Source: Nitratidesulfovibrio sp044433065 (GTDB lineage Bacteria > Desulfobacterota > Desulfovibrionia > Desulfovibrionales > Desulfovibrionaceae). Taken from it: a stretch of 15,600 bases of DNA. Position 1 is the first letter of the stretch. Every line of letters starts with the position of its first letter. The position numbers and the translations under genes were made by a program. Of this stretch, positions 1-5,949 are shown piece by piece. The notes below the pieces were generated by a model. The model was not told where the DNA came from. It worked only from the letters and a program-made list of their open reading frames with translations, and made no database searches. Location: positions 1 to 15,600 of the forward strand of contig JAWXUA010000058.1 of the NCBI GenBank assembly GCA_044433065.1. The letters are read 5' to 3'.

Positions 1-105
1 CACTCCCTCCGTCAGTTTGGCGTATCTGTTCTGCTCGAAGACTCGCAGACATCTACTGCCAACCTGCCACCTCCCTCCAAGAGGGAGGCATAAGAAAAGG
101 CAGAA

Positions 106-165
106 AGGCAGACTCCCTCCGTCTCGCTACGCTCGCCACCTCCCTCGAGAGGGAGGCTTTAAGAG
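106..165 (+). repeat. Left arm of a ~60-bp inverted repeat
   Basis: This arm begins AGGCAGACTCCCTCCGTCTC and ends GGCTTTAAGAG. Its reverse complement recurs at 329-387 with three base differences and one extra T. The arm itself contains the CCTCCCTCGAGAGGGAGG palindrome, so each arm can also fold alone. Confidence 0.8.
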
Positions 166-254
166 GCTCGCTCCTCGTATGTAGTTTGGCGACTCGCTCC
201 TCGTATGGTAGACAAGGCACGCTCATCGTATGGTAGAAAAGACTCGCTACTCCC
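166..254 (+). repeat. Degenerate ~25-bp tandem repeat
   Basis: About three and a half copies of a unit like GACTCGCTCCTCGTATGGTA start near 166, 191, 217 and 241. The copies differ at a few positions and the last is cut short. The array lies at the centre of the nested inverted repeats. I see no coding potential or known function in it. Confidence 0.6.
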
Positions 255-328
255 ATTATTGCAAGGCACACCATGACAATCTTCTCGTAAAGACGTATGA
301 TATACTATGGAACAAATGAAGCAGCAGG

Positions 329-387
329 CTCTTAAGCCTCCCTCTTGAGGGAGGTGTCGAGCGCAGCGAGACGGAGGGAGTCTGCCT
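329..387 (-). repeat. Right arm of the ~60-bp inverted repeat
   Basis: This is the inverted partner of 106-165, about 93% identical by direct alignment. It runs from CTCTTAAGCCTCCC to GGGAGTCTGCCT and contains its own internal GAGGGAGG palindrome. Confidence 0.8.
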
Positions 388-540
388 TTCCTCTTCTGCC
401 TTTTGCCTTCCTCTTTGCCTTCCCTCTTACTCTTTGCCTTTCTCTTACCTGCCTCCCTCTTGGAGGGAGGTGGCATTGTCGTACTAGCCGTTAGCGAGCG
501 AAGCGAGTGCTACGGATAGTAGACCAATGACGGAGGGAAC

Positions 541-753
541 TGCCCGAAGGGTGCCATAACTGTTTTTTATGGCTATATGGGCTAAAGAGCAAAAAAAATT
601 GGCGAGTGTTATATCTAAATTCAGAATATTAGGGTATTTTTACCGCTGAAATCAAAGAATATTTGATTGCGTGATAAAAGCATTTATTTTATTATCTGTC
701 AATAAGAATAAGCTACTTGTTAAAAATTTTACCCTGATAGGAAAAAAACTTTT
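541..753. other. AT-rich leader upstream of the integrase; no gene seen
   Basis: This segment separates the repeat island from the integrase and holds no plausible ORF. A small hairpin, GCCATA (553-558) pairing with TATGGC (568-573), has its T-run in the loop rather than after the stem, so it is not a standard terminator. A weak sigma70-like promoter can be proposed for the integrase (TTGATT at 663-668, TATTTT at 685-690, 16-bp spacer). The left attachment site would be expected hereabouts, but no tRNA 3' end is recognisable and I found no matching direct repeat at the right end of the window. Confidence 0.4.
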
Positions 754-2088
754 ATGATCCGTGTCGCAAAGGGCGTTTCAATACGAGAATCAAAACGGAT
801 ACTAGCTGATGGTAGTCCTGATTGCTCATTCGTTATTTTTTATCGATATCACAATCAGGACTACAGTGAAACCGTGGGCTGGCGCAGTAGTGGAATGACT
901 CTTGAAAAAGCTATTGCAATTCGTGAGCTGCGCGTCAAAGGAATTGACATCACAGAAAAAACACCTAAAGAGCAACGCGTAAAGAAAACCAGTTACGCTA
1001 GCCCCCGTCATAAGACTGATCATACAGGGGTGTTTTACCGCTATGCTCAAAAACGTCTTAAAAGCAATGGTGAACGCGACAAGTGCTATGAAATTTTGAC
1101 CTACACCACAGACAAAGATATGTATGAACTGGTAGGATGGGAATCTGAAGGATACACCCTAGAAGATGCTGTAAAACTACGCATGCTGAGAACAAAAGCA
1201 ACACGTCATATTGAGCTGGTGGGCCTCACTTTTGATCAACTGTGGGACTACTATCAAAAAAATTGGCTACCCAATCTAAAACGTCCTGAAAATACGACAC
1301 TAGTTTACAAAGCACACATTCAGCCTAAATTTGGCGAACTTTATATTTCAACAATAACTCAAGTTAGCGTAGAGAGTTTTAAACAAAAACTACTTTTAAA
1401 GCTACAGCCATCTACTGTTCAAGATATTTTGCGTACAATGAAAAAAATCATCAACAAGGGTAAAAGTTGGAGACTATTAGATCCAAACTTTGAAAACCCT
1501 GTTGAAGGTGTTATTGTATATGGTCACGACAAACGTCGAGAGCGTTTTTTAAGTTTTGAAGAAGGTAAAAATTTACTTCTTGAATTACAATTTACTTCAT
1601 GTGAACTCTATTATATATCTAAAATTTCGTTATATTCTGGCATGAGAATTGGTGAAATACTTGCACTCACAGCATCTGATATTGATATAGACAATAAAAC
1701 TATATTTATTCAAAATGGAAAAACAGGAGACAGATTTGCTTTTATGGCAAACCAACTAGTTGAAGACTTTAAAATTTTGTTAAAAGAAAAGACACCTGAA
1801 AGTCTTTTATTTTCTAAAGAAGATGGTCAAAGCTTCACAGTTCGATACATATCAAAGCTTTTTTTTAGAACAATAAACTTACTTAGAATTAATGACGGTA
1901 TAACAGACACAAGTAAAAAAGTTGTATTTCATACATTTCGTCATACATTTTGTTCATGGTTGGCAATTAAAGGCGTTCCAATTCATACGATTGCAGCACT
2001 TGCTGGCCATAAAACCATCAAAATGACACAGCGGTATGCAAAGCTTTCTCCTGATGCAAAGCACGACGCGTTAAAACTACTCCCCTAG
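754..2088 (+). CDS. int: Tyrosine recombinase (integrase) with duplicated N-terminal domain
   Basis: This is a phage/ICE-type tyrosine site-specific recombinase of 444 residues that should catalyse insertion and excision of the element. The catalytic set is visible: Arg298 in GMRIGE, His393-x-x-Arg396 in HTFRHTF, His419 in AGHKT and the nucleophile Tyr428 in QRYAKL. A SAM-like core-binding domain spans roughly 156-260. The N-terminus contains two related arm-type modules, about 12-62 and 92-146, each ending in a VGW-S-G-TLE-A-R-LR pattern; one such module is usual. That pattern is reminiscent of Desulfovibrionaceae integrases (recollection). The 3' half is visibly more AT-rich than the first 500 bp, hinting at a mosaic. 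The gene ends 1 bp from the converging regulator gene. The ATG is preceded by a modest AGGA about 11 bases upstream. The family assignment is secure; the integration target is unknown. Confidence 0.95.
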   Translation: MIRVAKGVSIRESKRILADGSPDCSFVIFYRYHNQDYSETVGWRSSGMTLEKAIAIRELRVKGIDITEKTPKEQRVKKTSYASPRHKTDHTGVFYRYAQKRLKSNGERDKCYEILTYTTDKDMYELVGWESEGYTLEDAVKLRMLRTKATRHIELVGLTFDQLWDYYQKNWLPNLKRPENTTLVYKAHIQPKFGELYISTITQVSVESFKQKLLLKLQPSTVQDILRTMKKIINKGKSWRLLDPNFENPVEGVIVYGHDKRRERFLSFEEGKNLLLELQFTSCELYYISKISLYSGMRIGEILALTASDIDIDNKTIFIQNGKTGDRFAFMANQLVEDFKILLKEKTPESLLFSKEDGQSFTVRYISKLFFRTINLLRINDGITDTSKKVVFHTFRHTFCSWLAIKGVPIHTIAALAGHKTIKMTQRYAKLSPDAKHDALKLLP

Positions 2089-2089
2089 C

Positions 2090-2476
2090 CTAGTTATCTT
2101 CTTGTAGCATGGCTTCGGTTTCTTGCAACCATTCTTTGACCAATGAAAGTTTGTTCGTGGGTAAAAGGCCACATTGTCCAAGCCAACCATAGCCAGTTGG
2201 AATGTCTCCGAAACGCCCTGCATTGGTCAACATGAAGACCGAGATTACAGCCTTCCATGCCTCAGAATCAGATGATTGAAGCATGATAGGTAATGGTATC
2301 CCGATGCCTTCTGAAAGAATTTGCATTGTTTTTAACGTTGGCGAAGAAGATTTTTTAGACAAGCTAGTAAACACAGCAAGCGAAACGCCAGTTTTTTCTG
2401 AAAGTTCGCCTTTTGAAATTCCACGAATTTTCATGACTTCAAACAAGTGATTAGAAAATAGTTCAAGATAGTCCAT
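2090..2476 (-). CDS. XRE-family helix-turn-helix regulator
   Basis: This 128-residue protein has an N-terminal Cro/C1-type helix-turn-helix (about residues 11-63: ISKGELSEKTGVSLAVF as helices 2-3, then PTLKTMQILSEGIGIPLP). It is followed by a short C-terminal segment with PTGYGWLGQCGLLP and a Trp-containing terminal helix. The layout matches small repressors found in proteobacterial mobile elements whose C-terminus reads like LPPGYERV..VLP..(Q)..VKKW (from memory of the family). It is the last gene of the leftward series starting at traK, 28 bp after the 103-residue protein, and it converges with the integrase. The ATG has no strong Shine-Dalgarno. A likely role is repressor of the transfer or integrase promoters (inference); its operator is not identified. 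Confidence 0.8.
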   Translation of the reverse strand: MDYLELFSNHLFEVMKIRGISKGELSEKTGVSLAVFTSLSKKSSSPTLKTMQILSEGIGIPLPIMLQSSDSEAWKAVISVFMLTNAGRFGDIPTGYGWLGQCGLLPTNKLSLVKEWLQETEAMLQEDN

Positions 2477-2504
2477 TAAGATTTCTTTTGCGCTTTACGA
2501 TAGT

Positions 2505-2816
2505 CTAGTTTGTGATCCACATTTTGCGTGGAAACGGTAAAGACGGAGAAATGCCGAGCTTCTCGTTGCATTTTTCCCAAGCATCTTCATACATAAAAAC
2601 ACCAGGCTTAGCAGTCTTTAGTGCTTTGCAAAAGTTTGCATCACTAATGCTAAAAGCTTCTTTAGCGTGGTCAATAATTTCTTGTGGCATTTTTGCGAGC
2701 AAAAATACCAAGAAATCAAGATACTCTTGTTCATTACGGATATGTCGCTCAGGACATTCATACCAAACAACTTGTTTTGCAAACTGGTGTATATCTGTAG
2801 GTAAATAGTCTAGCAT
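2505..2816 (-). CDS. Conserved small partner of the AbiEii-type nucleotidyltransferase
   Basis: This 103-residue soluble protein has no membrane segment. The ATG follows the TAA of the nucleotidyltransferase gene without any gap, and AGGAG lies 7 bases before the ATG, so the two should be translationally coupled. Readable elements are an aromatic/acidic N-terminus (LPTDIHQFAKQVVWYECPE), a helical middle, and a C-terminal KTAKPGVFMYEDAWEKCNEK motif followed by a Pro-rich tail (PSLPFPRKMW). I recall similar small proteins directly next to nucleotidyltransferases of this type, which suggests an obligate partner such as an antitoxin or accessory factor. That is inference; no DNA-binding motif is seen, unlike the AbiEi antitoxin. 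The domain family name is not known to me. Confidence 0.75.
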   Translation of the reverse strand: MLDYLPTDIHQFAKQVVWYECPERHIRNEQEYLDFLVFLLAKMPQEIIDHAKEAFSISDANFCKALKTAKPGVFMYEDAWEKCNEKLGISPSLPFPRKMWITN

Positions 2817-3578
2817 TTATCTACTCCTGCTAGTCTTGAGTGTGGCAATGGGACGTTGAGCACGTATTCTAGTTTTTTCAATTTTTTCAATACTAATACT
2901 TTTAGCAGCGGCACTCAATACAGAAAAACACTCTTCAGCTTTTGCACTAATGATAGGTAAGTCGCTTTCTGCTACTATCCTTTTCACTGTTTTTGATGAA
3001 AATTCAGCATTCAAATTTTGCAATAACAGTTTATCAGTTCCTTTTGGTGATAGTTTTGCAATGGCATATGTTGCTTCATAGCCTTTTTGTAAGGATACAC
3101 CTCTCTTCACGAGTTCATACATATCGAAGTAGTCTTTAGGATCTGTCCTTCTGTGCATAGCTAAGATTTTCCCAGCCATTAAGTCAACAGGTGAGGCAAT
3201 ACGAAGATTATTTCCTAGCATTTTATCGGGACTATTAACTGCTCCTGCAATTATCTCAGGTAAATTGATAAAGGAAATCTGAACTTGTTCGCCGTAAAGG
3301 GATACAATAAAATCTACATGGCCGTCATTATGCTTTTTAATTAGTAGCTTTTTTTCCTCCTCAAATTGTTTCATAAAAGGCAAATTCTTACCAGTAGTAA
3401 CAAGATCTATGCTTTGGTCCGTTGTGAAAAGATCAAAGTCCACTGATTCGCGATGGCCAAAGCGGAGAGCGATCGCAGTTCCACCGTATAAAACAAAATG
3501 CTCTGGAATTTGGCGAAGAAGAGGAAAAATTTCCTTTTGGCCTTGCGGTAGTATGTCAACTTTTGGCTTGATCAACAT
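2817..3578 (-). CDS. AbiEii/AbiGii-type nucleotidyltransferase (possible toxin)
   Basis: This 253-residue member of the polymerase-beta-like nucleotidyltransferase superfamily belongs to the AbiEii/JHP933 group. The signature is clear: GGTAIALRFGHRESVDFDLF at residues 32-51, with Gly32-Gly33-Thr34 and the metal-binding Asp47 and Asp49, then Lys137 in the DLMAGKILA helix and the KDYFDMYEL motif (Lys148, Asp149, Asp152). AbiEii-type proteins transfer nucleotides and act as toxins in type IV toxin-antitoxin and abortive-infection systems. The companion here is the gene immediately downstream, not a wHTH AbiEi gene upstream. The gene is the fourth in the leftward series, 31 bp after traM, and has GAGGGA upstream of its ATG. 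Its position on the leading side of oriT means early entry into a recipient. All key residues are intact, so it is probably active; target and toxicity are unknown. Confidence 0.85.
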   Translation of the reverse strand: MLIKPKVDILPQGQKEIFPLLRQIPEHFVLYGGTAIALRFGHRESVDFDLFTTDQSIDLVTTGKNLPFMKQFEEEKKLLIKKHNDGHVDFIVSLYGEQVQISFINLPEIIAGAVNSPDKMLGNNLRIASPVDLMAGKILAMHRRTDPKDYFDMYELVKRGVSLQKGYEATYAIAKLSPKGTDKLLLQNLNAEFSSKTVKRIVAESDLPIISAKAEECFSVLSAAAKSISIEKIEKTRIRAQRPIATLKTSRSR

Positions 3579-3609
3579 GATTCGTCCCTCTTGTTTTTTG
3601 ATGATAACG

Positions 3610-4053
3610 TTATTTTAAAAAAAGTGCAAAAAACATTGCAGCCGTGGCCAAAAGGCCAGCTGTAATCATGTTGGCAATCGCAAACCAACGTTGGCTGCTT
3701 TGCAGTTGCCTTATTCCTACCATCTTTGCATCAATGGCGTCACCCACCTGAGCTGTGAGTGACGCTTTTATTGTTTTGACGTGTGCATCGGTAATCTTTT
3801 GGGCTTCAAGCATAGCAACAGACAAAATTTGCTCCGCTCGCTTATGGCTTTCGCTCGACCACTTAGCATATTCCGATTCCATTTCCTGAGCGTATTGAGC
3901 GAACCCTTGCCGATGTATCTCGTGCATAACTTCGGCAAGTTCTTTCCCGTACATTTCAAGCATAGTATGGACGATAAGCACAGGATCATCACGGCCCAAG
4001 ATGACGCCGTGCTTGCGTGCTATCTCCTCAATAACAGTTTTTAGTTCTGCCAT
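3610..4053 (-). CDS. traM: TraM-like conjugal transfer protein
   Basis: This 147-residue protein corresponds in order and size to RP4 TraM (about 145 residues). It opens with an IARKHGVxLGRDDPVLIVHTM motif resembling the RP4 protein as I remember it, continues with a long Ala/Glu/Lys/Gln-rich helical region (about 45-115, probable coiled coil) and ends in a single transmembrane segment (about 122-146, rich in Ala, Met and Phe). It is therefore predicted to be a C-terminally anchored inner-membrane protein with a cytoplasmic coiled coil. Its start lies 3 bp beyond the traL stop, with GAGGTG upstream. RP4 traM is needed for efficient transfer, but its biochemical role is not well defined. Confidence 0.8.
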   Translation of the reverse strand: MAELKTVIEEIARKHGVILGRDDPVLIVHTMLEMYGKELAEVMHEIHRQGFAQYAQEMESEYAKWSSESHKRAEQILSVAMLEAQKITDAHVKTIKASLTAQVGDAIDAKMVGIRQLQSSQRWFAIANMITAGLLATAAMFFALFLK

Positions 4054-4056
4054 GGC

Positions 4057-4791
4057 CTACACCTCGCTAAGACTGATTGCTTCAAAAATTTTCTTACGTG
4101 CAATGGTCAAACGTTGCTTGTCCATAATGCCACAATCAGGACGTGCGATAGCTTCATCAAATGTTAAACGCTTCTTTTGCATGTCTGTGATGTTGACGCC
4201 GAATGTGTCTCGTTGAAGACTTGGCAGTTTTATGAGGCTGTGAATACGTTCTTCAACATTTTTATAGAGCTTGAACTCTTCAAATGCTTTTCCGTCAGGC
4301 CCAATAATTTCACCAAAATGGGGATTCAGCCATACAATGAGCTTAGCGGCAGGAGGAAGTTGCTGAGCCAACGCACTGAAACCGTTAAGTGTATCCATCA
4401 TGCCATCACCACCAATAATAATTACGTGGGCAAACAAGGCGTGTCCCATGTCCTGGACCATGTCAGGAATAGCATTGCTGATAAGGTAATCAGCACACGG
4501 AATAAACGAACTAGCTCCATTATCAACGATTATTGCTTCGTTATCTTGTAAGGCCGCTATACGCTCCATGATAATGTCAAACTTTATAGGGTCGATGTCA
4601 CCCCCTGTTTTACGAATATCAACCCACTTAGCTCCTATGGACTTAAAAGAAGCGAAGGTTGCGTTTACAGGGTCGGTATCAAAGCAAATAGGAACTACAT
4701 TTTTTGAAGAAAGATATTGAGTACACATGTTACTACAAAAACTTTTGCCTACGCCGCCTTTGCCTTGAAGAAAGAAATGAACGTTTGCCAT
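4057..4791 (-). CDS. traL: TraL-like P-loop ATPase (ParA/MinD superfamily)
   Basis: This 244-residue ATPase carries a deviant Walker A, GKGGVGKS (residues 10-17, Lys16), followed by the CFDTDPVNATFASF motif and a VDNGASSFIPCADYLISN segment. Both are strikingly like RP4 TraL (about 241 residues) as recalled. ParA/MinD relatives are cytoplasmic and act in DNA partitioning or positioning. In IncP-type transfer regions TraL accompanies TraK and TraM. StbB-type proteins of IncW plasmids are related and balance transfer against stability, so a similar role in positioning the element's DNA is possible (inference). AGGAG lies 9 bases before the ATG. The gene sits 20 bp after traK and 3 bp before traM, consistent with a single transcript. 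Confidence 0.9.
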   Translation of the reverse strand: MANVHFFLQGKGGVGKSFCSNMCTQYLSSKNVVPICFDTDPVNATFASFKSIGAKWVDIRKTGGDIDPIKFDIIMERIAALQDNEAIIVDNGASSFIPCADYLISNAIPDMVQDMGHALFAHVIIIGGDGMMDTLNGFSALAQQLPPAAKLIVWLNPHFGEIIGPDGKAFEEFKLYKNVEERIHSLIKLPSLQRDTFGVNITDMQKKRLTFDEAIARPDCGIMDKQRLTIARKKIFEAISLSEV

Positions 4792-4811
4792 GATTTTAGT
4801 CTCCTATGTCG

Positions 4812-5207
4812 TTAAAGATTATTAATGTCCAAAGAGGGAGCTGAGCTAAATATAAAAGCTGAACAATCTGAATTGGTATCCGTCTTGGGATTTGAAGGTT
4901 CTGTAGGTTTTATGGGCTTAGGAAGGGGTTTCGTTTGGGGCGTGTTTTCCTCCTTTGTAGATGCTTTATGTTTTATGTAGCGGCGAACGTGGCGAATGAA
5001 ACAATCGTAAGTCGCAGGGAAAAGTTCCCGACTATGTAATGACTTCCAAATTTCTTTAGCACTCCAGCCGTCTGCAAAGGCCTCCTCAATTTCAGATTTT
5101 CGTGCAAGAAAAAGAACACGACTTTGCCCTGTTCGTTTTTCATTTTTTTTATCGACAAGAAGCATTTCTTTTACGGTATTTAATTTGTTTATTATTTGTT
5201 TAGTCAT
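4812..5207 (-). CDS. traK: TraK-like oriT-binding protein
   Basis: This 131-residue basic protein matches RP4 TraK in position (first leftward gene beside oriT) and size (about 134 residues). It also matches in architecture: a charged N-terminal domain with FLARKSEIEEAFADGWSAKEIWKSL, then TYDCFIRHVRRYIKHK, then a Pro/Lys-rich linker and a short FxF...L C-terminus. RP4 TraK binds and wraps an intrinsically bent stretch of oriT on the traK side of nic and thereby helps relaxosome assembly. The phased T-tracts immediately upstream of this gene fit that role. The ATG is preceded by AGGTG at about 8-10 bases. This is the first gene of the leftward series. Confidence 0.85.
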   Translation of the reverse strand: MTKQIINKLNTVKEMLLVDKKNEKRTGQSRVLFLARKSEIEEAFADGWSAKEIWKSLHSRELFPATYDCFIRHVRRYIKHKASTKEENTPQTKPLPKPIKPTEPSNPKTDTNSDCSAFIFSSAPSLDINNL

Positions 5208-5213
5208 AAAAAA

Positions 5214-5290
5214 GCACCTTTTTTTATTTTTTTTATTTCTTTTTTTCCTCTTTTTTATTCTTTATTTTTCTTTTTTATTCTTTTTTATTC
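5214..5290. promoter_or_regulatory. Phased T-tracts, likely bent DNA (TraK-binding region)
   Basis: This pyrimidine-only stretch of T-runs is interrupted by single A or C. TTTTTTATTC occurs exactly at 5251-5260, 5271-5280 and 5281-5290, with a variant at 5261-5270, so the A/T-tracts repeat about every 10 bp, in phase with the helix. Such phasing produces intrinsic curvature. In RP4 the TraK-binding region (srk) is intrinsically bent and lies between traK and nic, as here. Binding by this TraK is inferred. Confidence 0.6.
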
Positions 5291-5304
5291 AATAATTTTC
5301 TTGT

Positions 5305-5340
5305 ATTATCTCCTAATTGTCTTTTTTCCGTCCAATGGAC
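5305..5340 (-). promoter_or_regulatory. Candidate traK promoter with overlapping palindrome
   Basis: On the minus strand TTGGAC (5335-5330) and GATAAT (5310-5305) are separated by 19 bp, a possible but long-spaced sigma70-type promoter reading toward traK. The -35 box overlaps a perfect interrupted palindrome, GTCCA-A-TGGAC (5330-5340), that could be an operator. Both are weak predictions. No equally good promoter for traJ was found in this interval. Confidence 0.3.
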
Positions 5341-5420
5341 AAAATAATATTTAAAAAAGAAATTAAAATTATGCAACAGAAAGTTGAAATTTTTTATAAG
5401 TGGCGTTAAGAGTTCCAAAA

Positions 5421-5500
5421 AAGGGCAGGATGTGTGGTGTGGGCCCACACCACTTTCCTTATTCGCCTTCGGCTCAACGGAAAATCCTGCTCTACGAGGT
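5421..5500 (-). other. oriT: IncP/RP4-type origin of transfer (oriT) core
   Basis: On the minus strand the sequence ACATCCTGCCC (5433-5423) matches the IncP nic consensus YATCCTG^Y, placing nic between 5426 and 5425. Eight bases away is a perfect 20-bp palindrome (5434-5453, arm GTGGTGTGGG), corresponding to the TraJ-recognised inverted repeat of RP4. Beyond it the minus strand reads GAGCAGGAT...CCGTTGAG...GCGAATAAGG (about 5494-5457), closely following the RP4 oriT block as remembered, including a small hairpin (GCC-GAA-GGC). The second ATCCTGC, on the plus strand near 5483-5489, lies within that conserved block and is not the nic site. Flanking traK and traJ have the RP4 arrangement. With cleavage here the traK side is transferred first. 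Confidence 0.88.
5434..5453. repeat. 20-bp perfect palindrome beside nic (TraJ site)
   Basis: The arm GTGGTGTGGG (5434-5443) is followed directly by its reverse complement (5444-5453). In RP4 an inverted repeat of similar length lies about 8 bp from nic, and TraJ binds the nic-proximal arm. The spacing here is the same, so the same role is inferred. Confidence 0.8.
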
Positions 5501-5508
5501 TTTGAAGA

Positions 5509-5949
5509 ATGTCTGCGACAGCGGAAGAAAAGGCCAAAAGGCAGAAGAAAAAGATAGGACAAGCCGTGAAAATCAGGCGTCGCAATCCCTCACCCTTGAA
5601 GGCGTATTGCAGCCCTAACGAGCGGCTTGTCATCGAAAAAATCGCGCAGAAAACAGGCTTGTCAGTATCAAAGTACCTGGTGCGCGTGGGTATGGGATTT
5701 GTGCCGCCCTCTTCGATGGATCATGAAGCTGTACGCCAAATGACAAAAGTTAGCGGCGACTTGGGAAGGCTTGGTGGCCTTCTAAAGGCTCTGTTGACCA
5801 ATGATGAACGCCTAGACGGCTACACTGGTTTGCAAATCCAAACTCTTACCCTTGGCGTATTGAAAGACATTGAAGCGATGAAGGACACCTTGAAAGTCAA
5901 GATTGACTGCTTGACCGACGGTACAAACGGCAATGGAGAAAAGGCATGA
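5509..5949 (+). CDS. traJ: TraJ-like relaxosome accessory protein
   Basis: This 146-residue basic DNA-binding protein initiates relaxosome assembly by recognising the oriT palindrome just upstream (as RP4 TraJ does). A Lys/Arg-rich N-terminal tail (residues 7-27) precedes a ribbon-helix-helix-like segment (about 32-58: LKAYCSPNERLVIEKIAQKTGLSVSKYL). The diagnostic C-terminal half follows, with KVSGDLGRLGGLLKALL (about 81-97), a DLGRLG motif shared by TraJ/MobC-type proteins. It is somewhat longer than RP4 TraJ (about 123 residues). GAGG at 5496-5499 lies 9 bases before the ATG. Its stop overlaps the traI start (ATGA at 5946-5949), so the two are translationally coupled. Confidence 0.9.
   Translation: MSATAEEKAKRQKKKIGQAVKIRRRNPSPLKAYCSPNERLVIEKIAQKTGLSVSKYLVRVGMGFVPPSSMDHEAVRQMTKVSGDLGRLGGLLKALLTNDERLDGYTGLQIQTLTLGVLKDIEAMKDTLKVKIDCLTDGTNGNGEKA

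Larger units (their letters stand above)
1..540. repeat. Nested inverted-repeat island, non-coding
   Basis: No convincing gene is present here. The stretch is built from palindromic CCTCCCTC...GAGGGAGG modules at about 70-89, 141-159, 337-355 and 451-470. They are nested symmetrically: 65-90 is the perfect reverse complement of 450-475, 106-165 matches 329-387 inverted with about three substitutions and one indel, and the outermost CTCCCTCCGTCA near 3-14 returns inverted near 528-538. The arms surround a central segment (166-328) containing a degenerate tandem repeat. A pyrimidine-rich run (about 386-450) lies in the right half. Such modules resemble the REP/MITE-like intergenic repeats of several gut bacteria (from memory). 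The block probably belongs to the host flank or is a small non-autonomous element next to the integrase end. Its exact boundaries are unknown. Confidence 0.7.

Noticed and set aside
53..476. Two minus-strand ORFs (53-274 and 159-476) in the repeat island
   Set aside because: They are read through palindromic and pyrimidine-rich repeats, give low-complexity Lys/Arg/Glu-rich proteins, and have no convincing ribosome sites.
1..540. CRISPR array
   Set aside because: The repeats are inverted and nested, have no regular spacers, and no cas gene is in the window.
5483..5489. Second ATCCTGC on the plus strand as the nic site
   Set aside because: It lies inside the distal conserved block of the RP4-type oriT and is not next to the palindrome at the expected 8-bp spacing. 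The minus-strand copy at 5433-5423 fits better.
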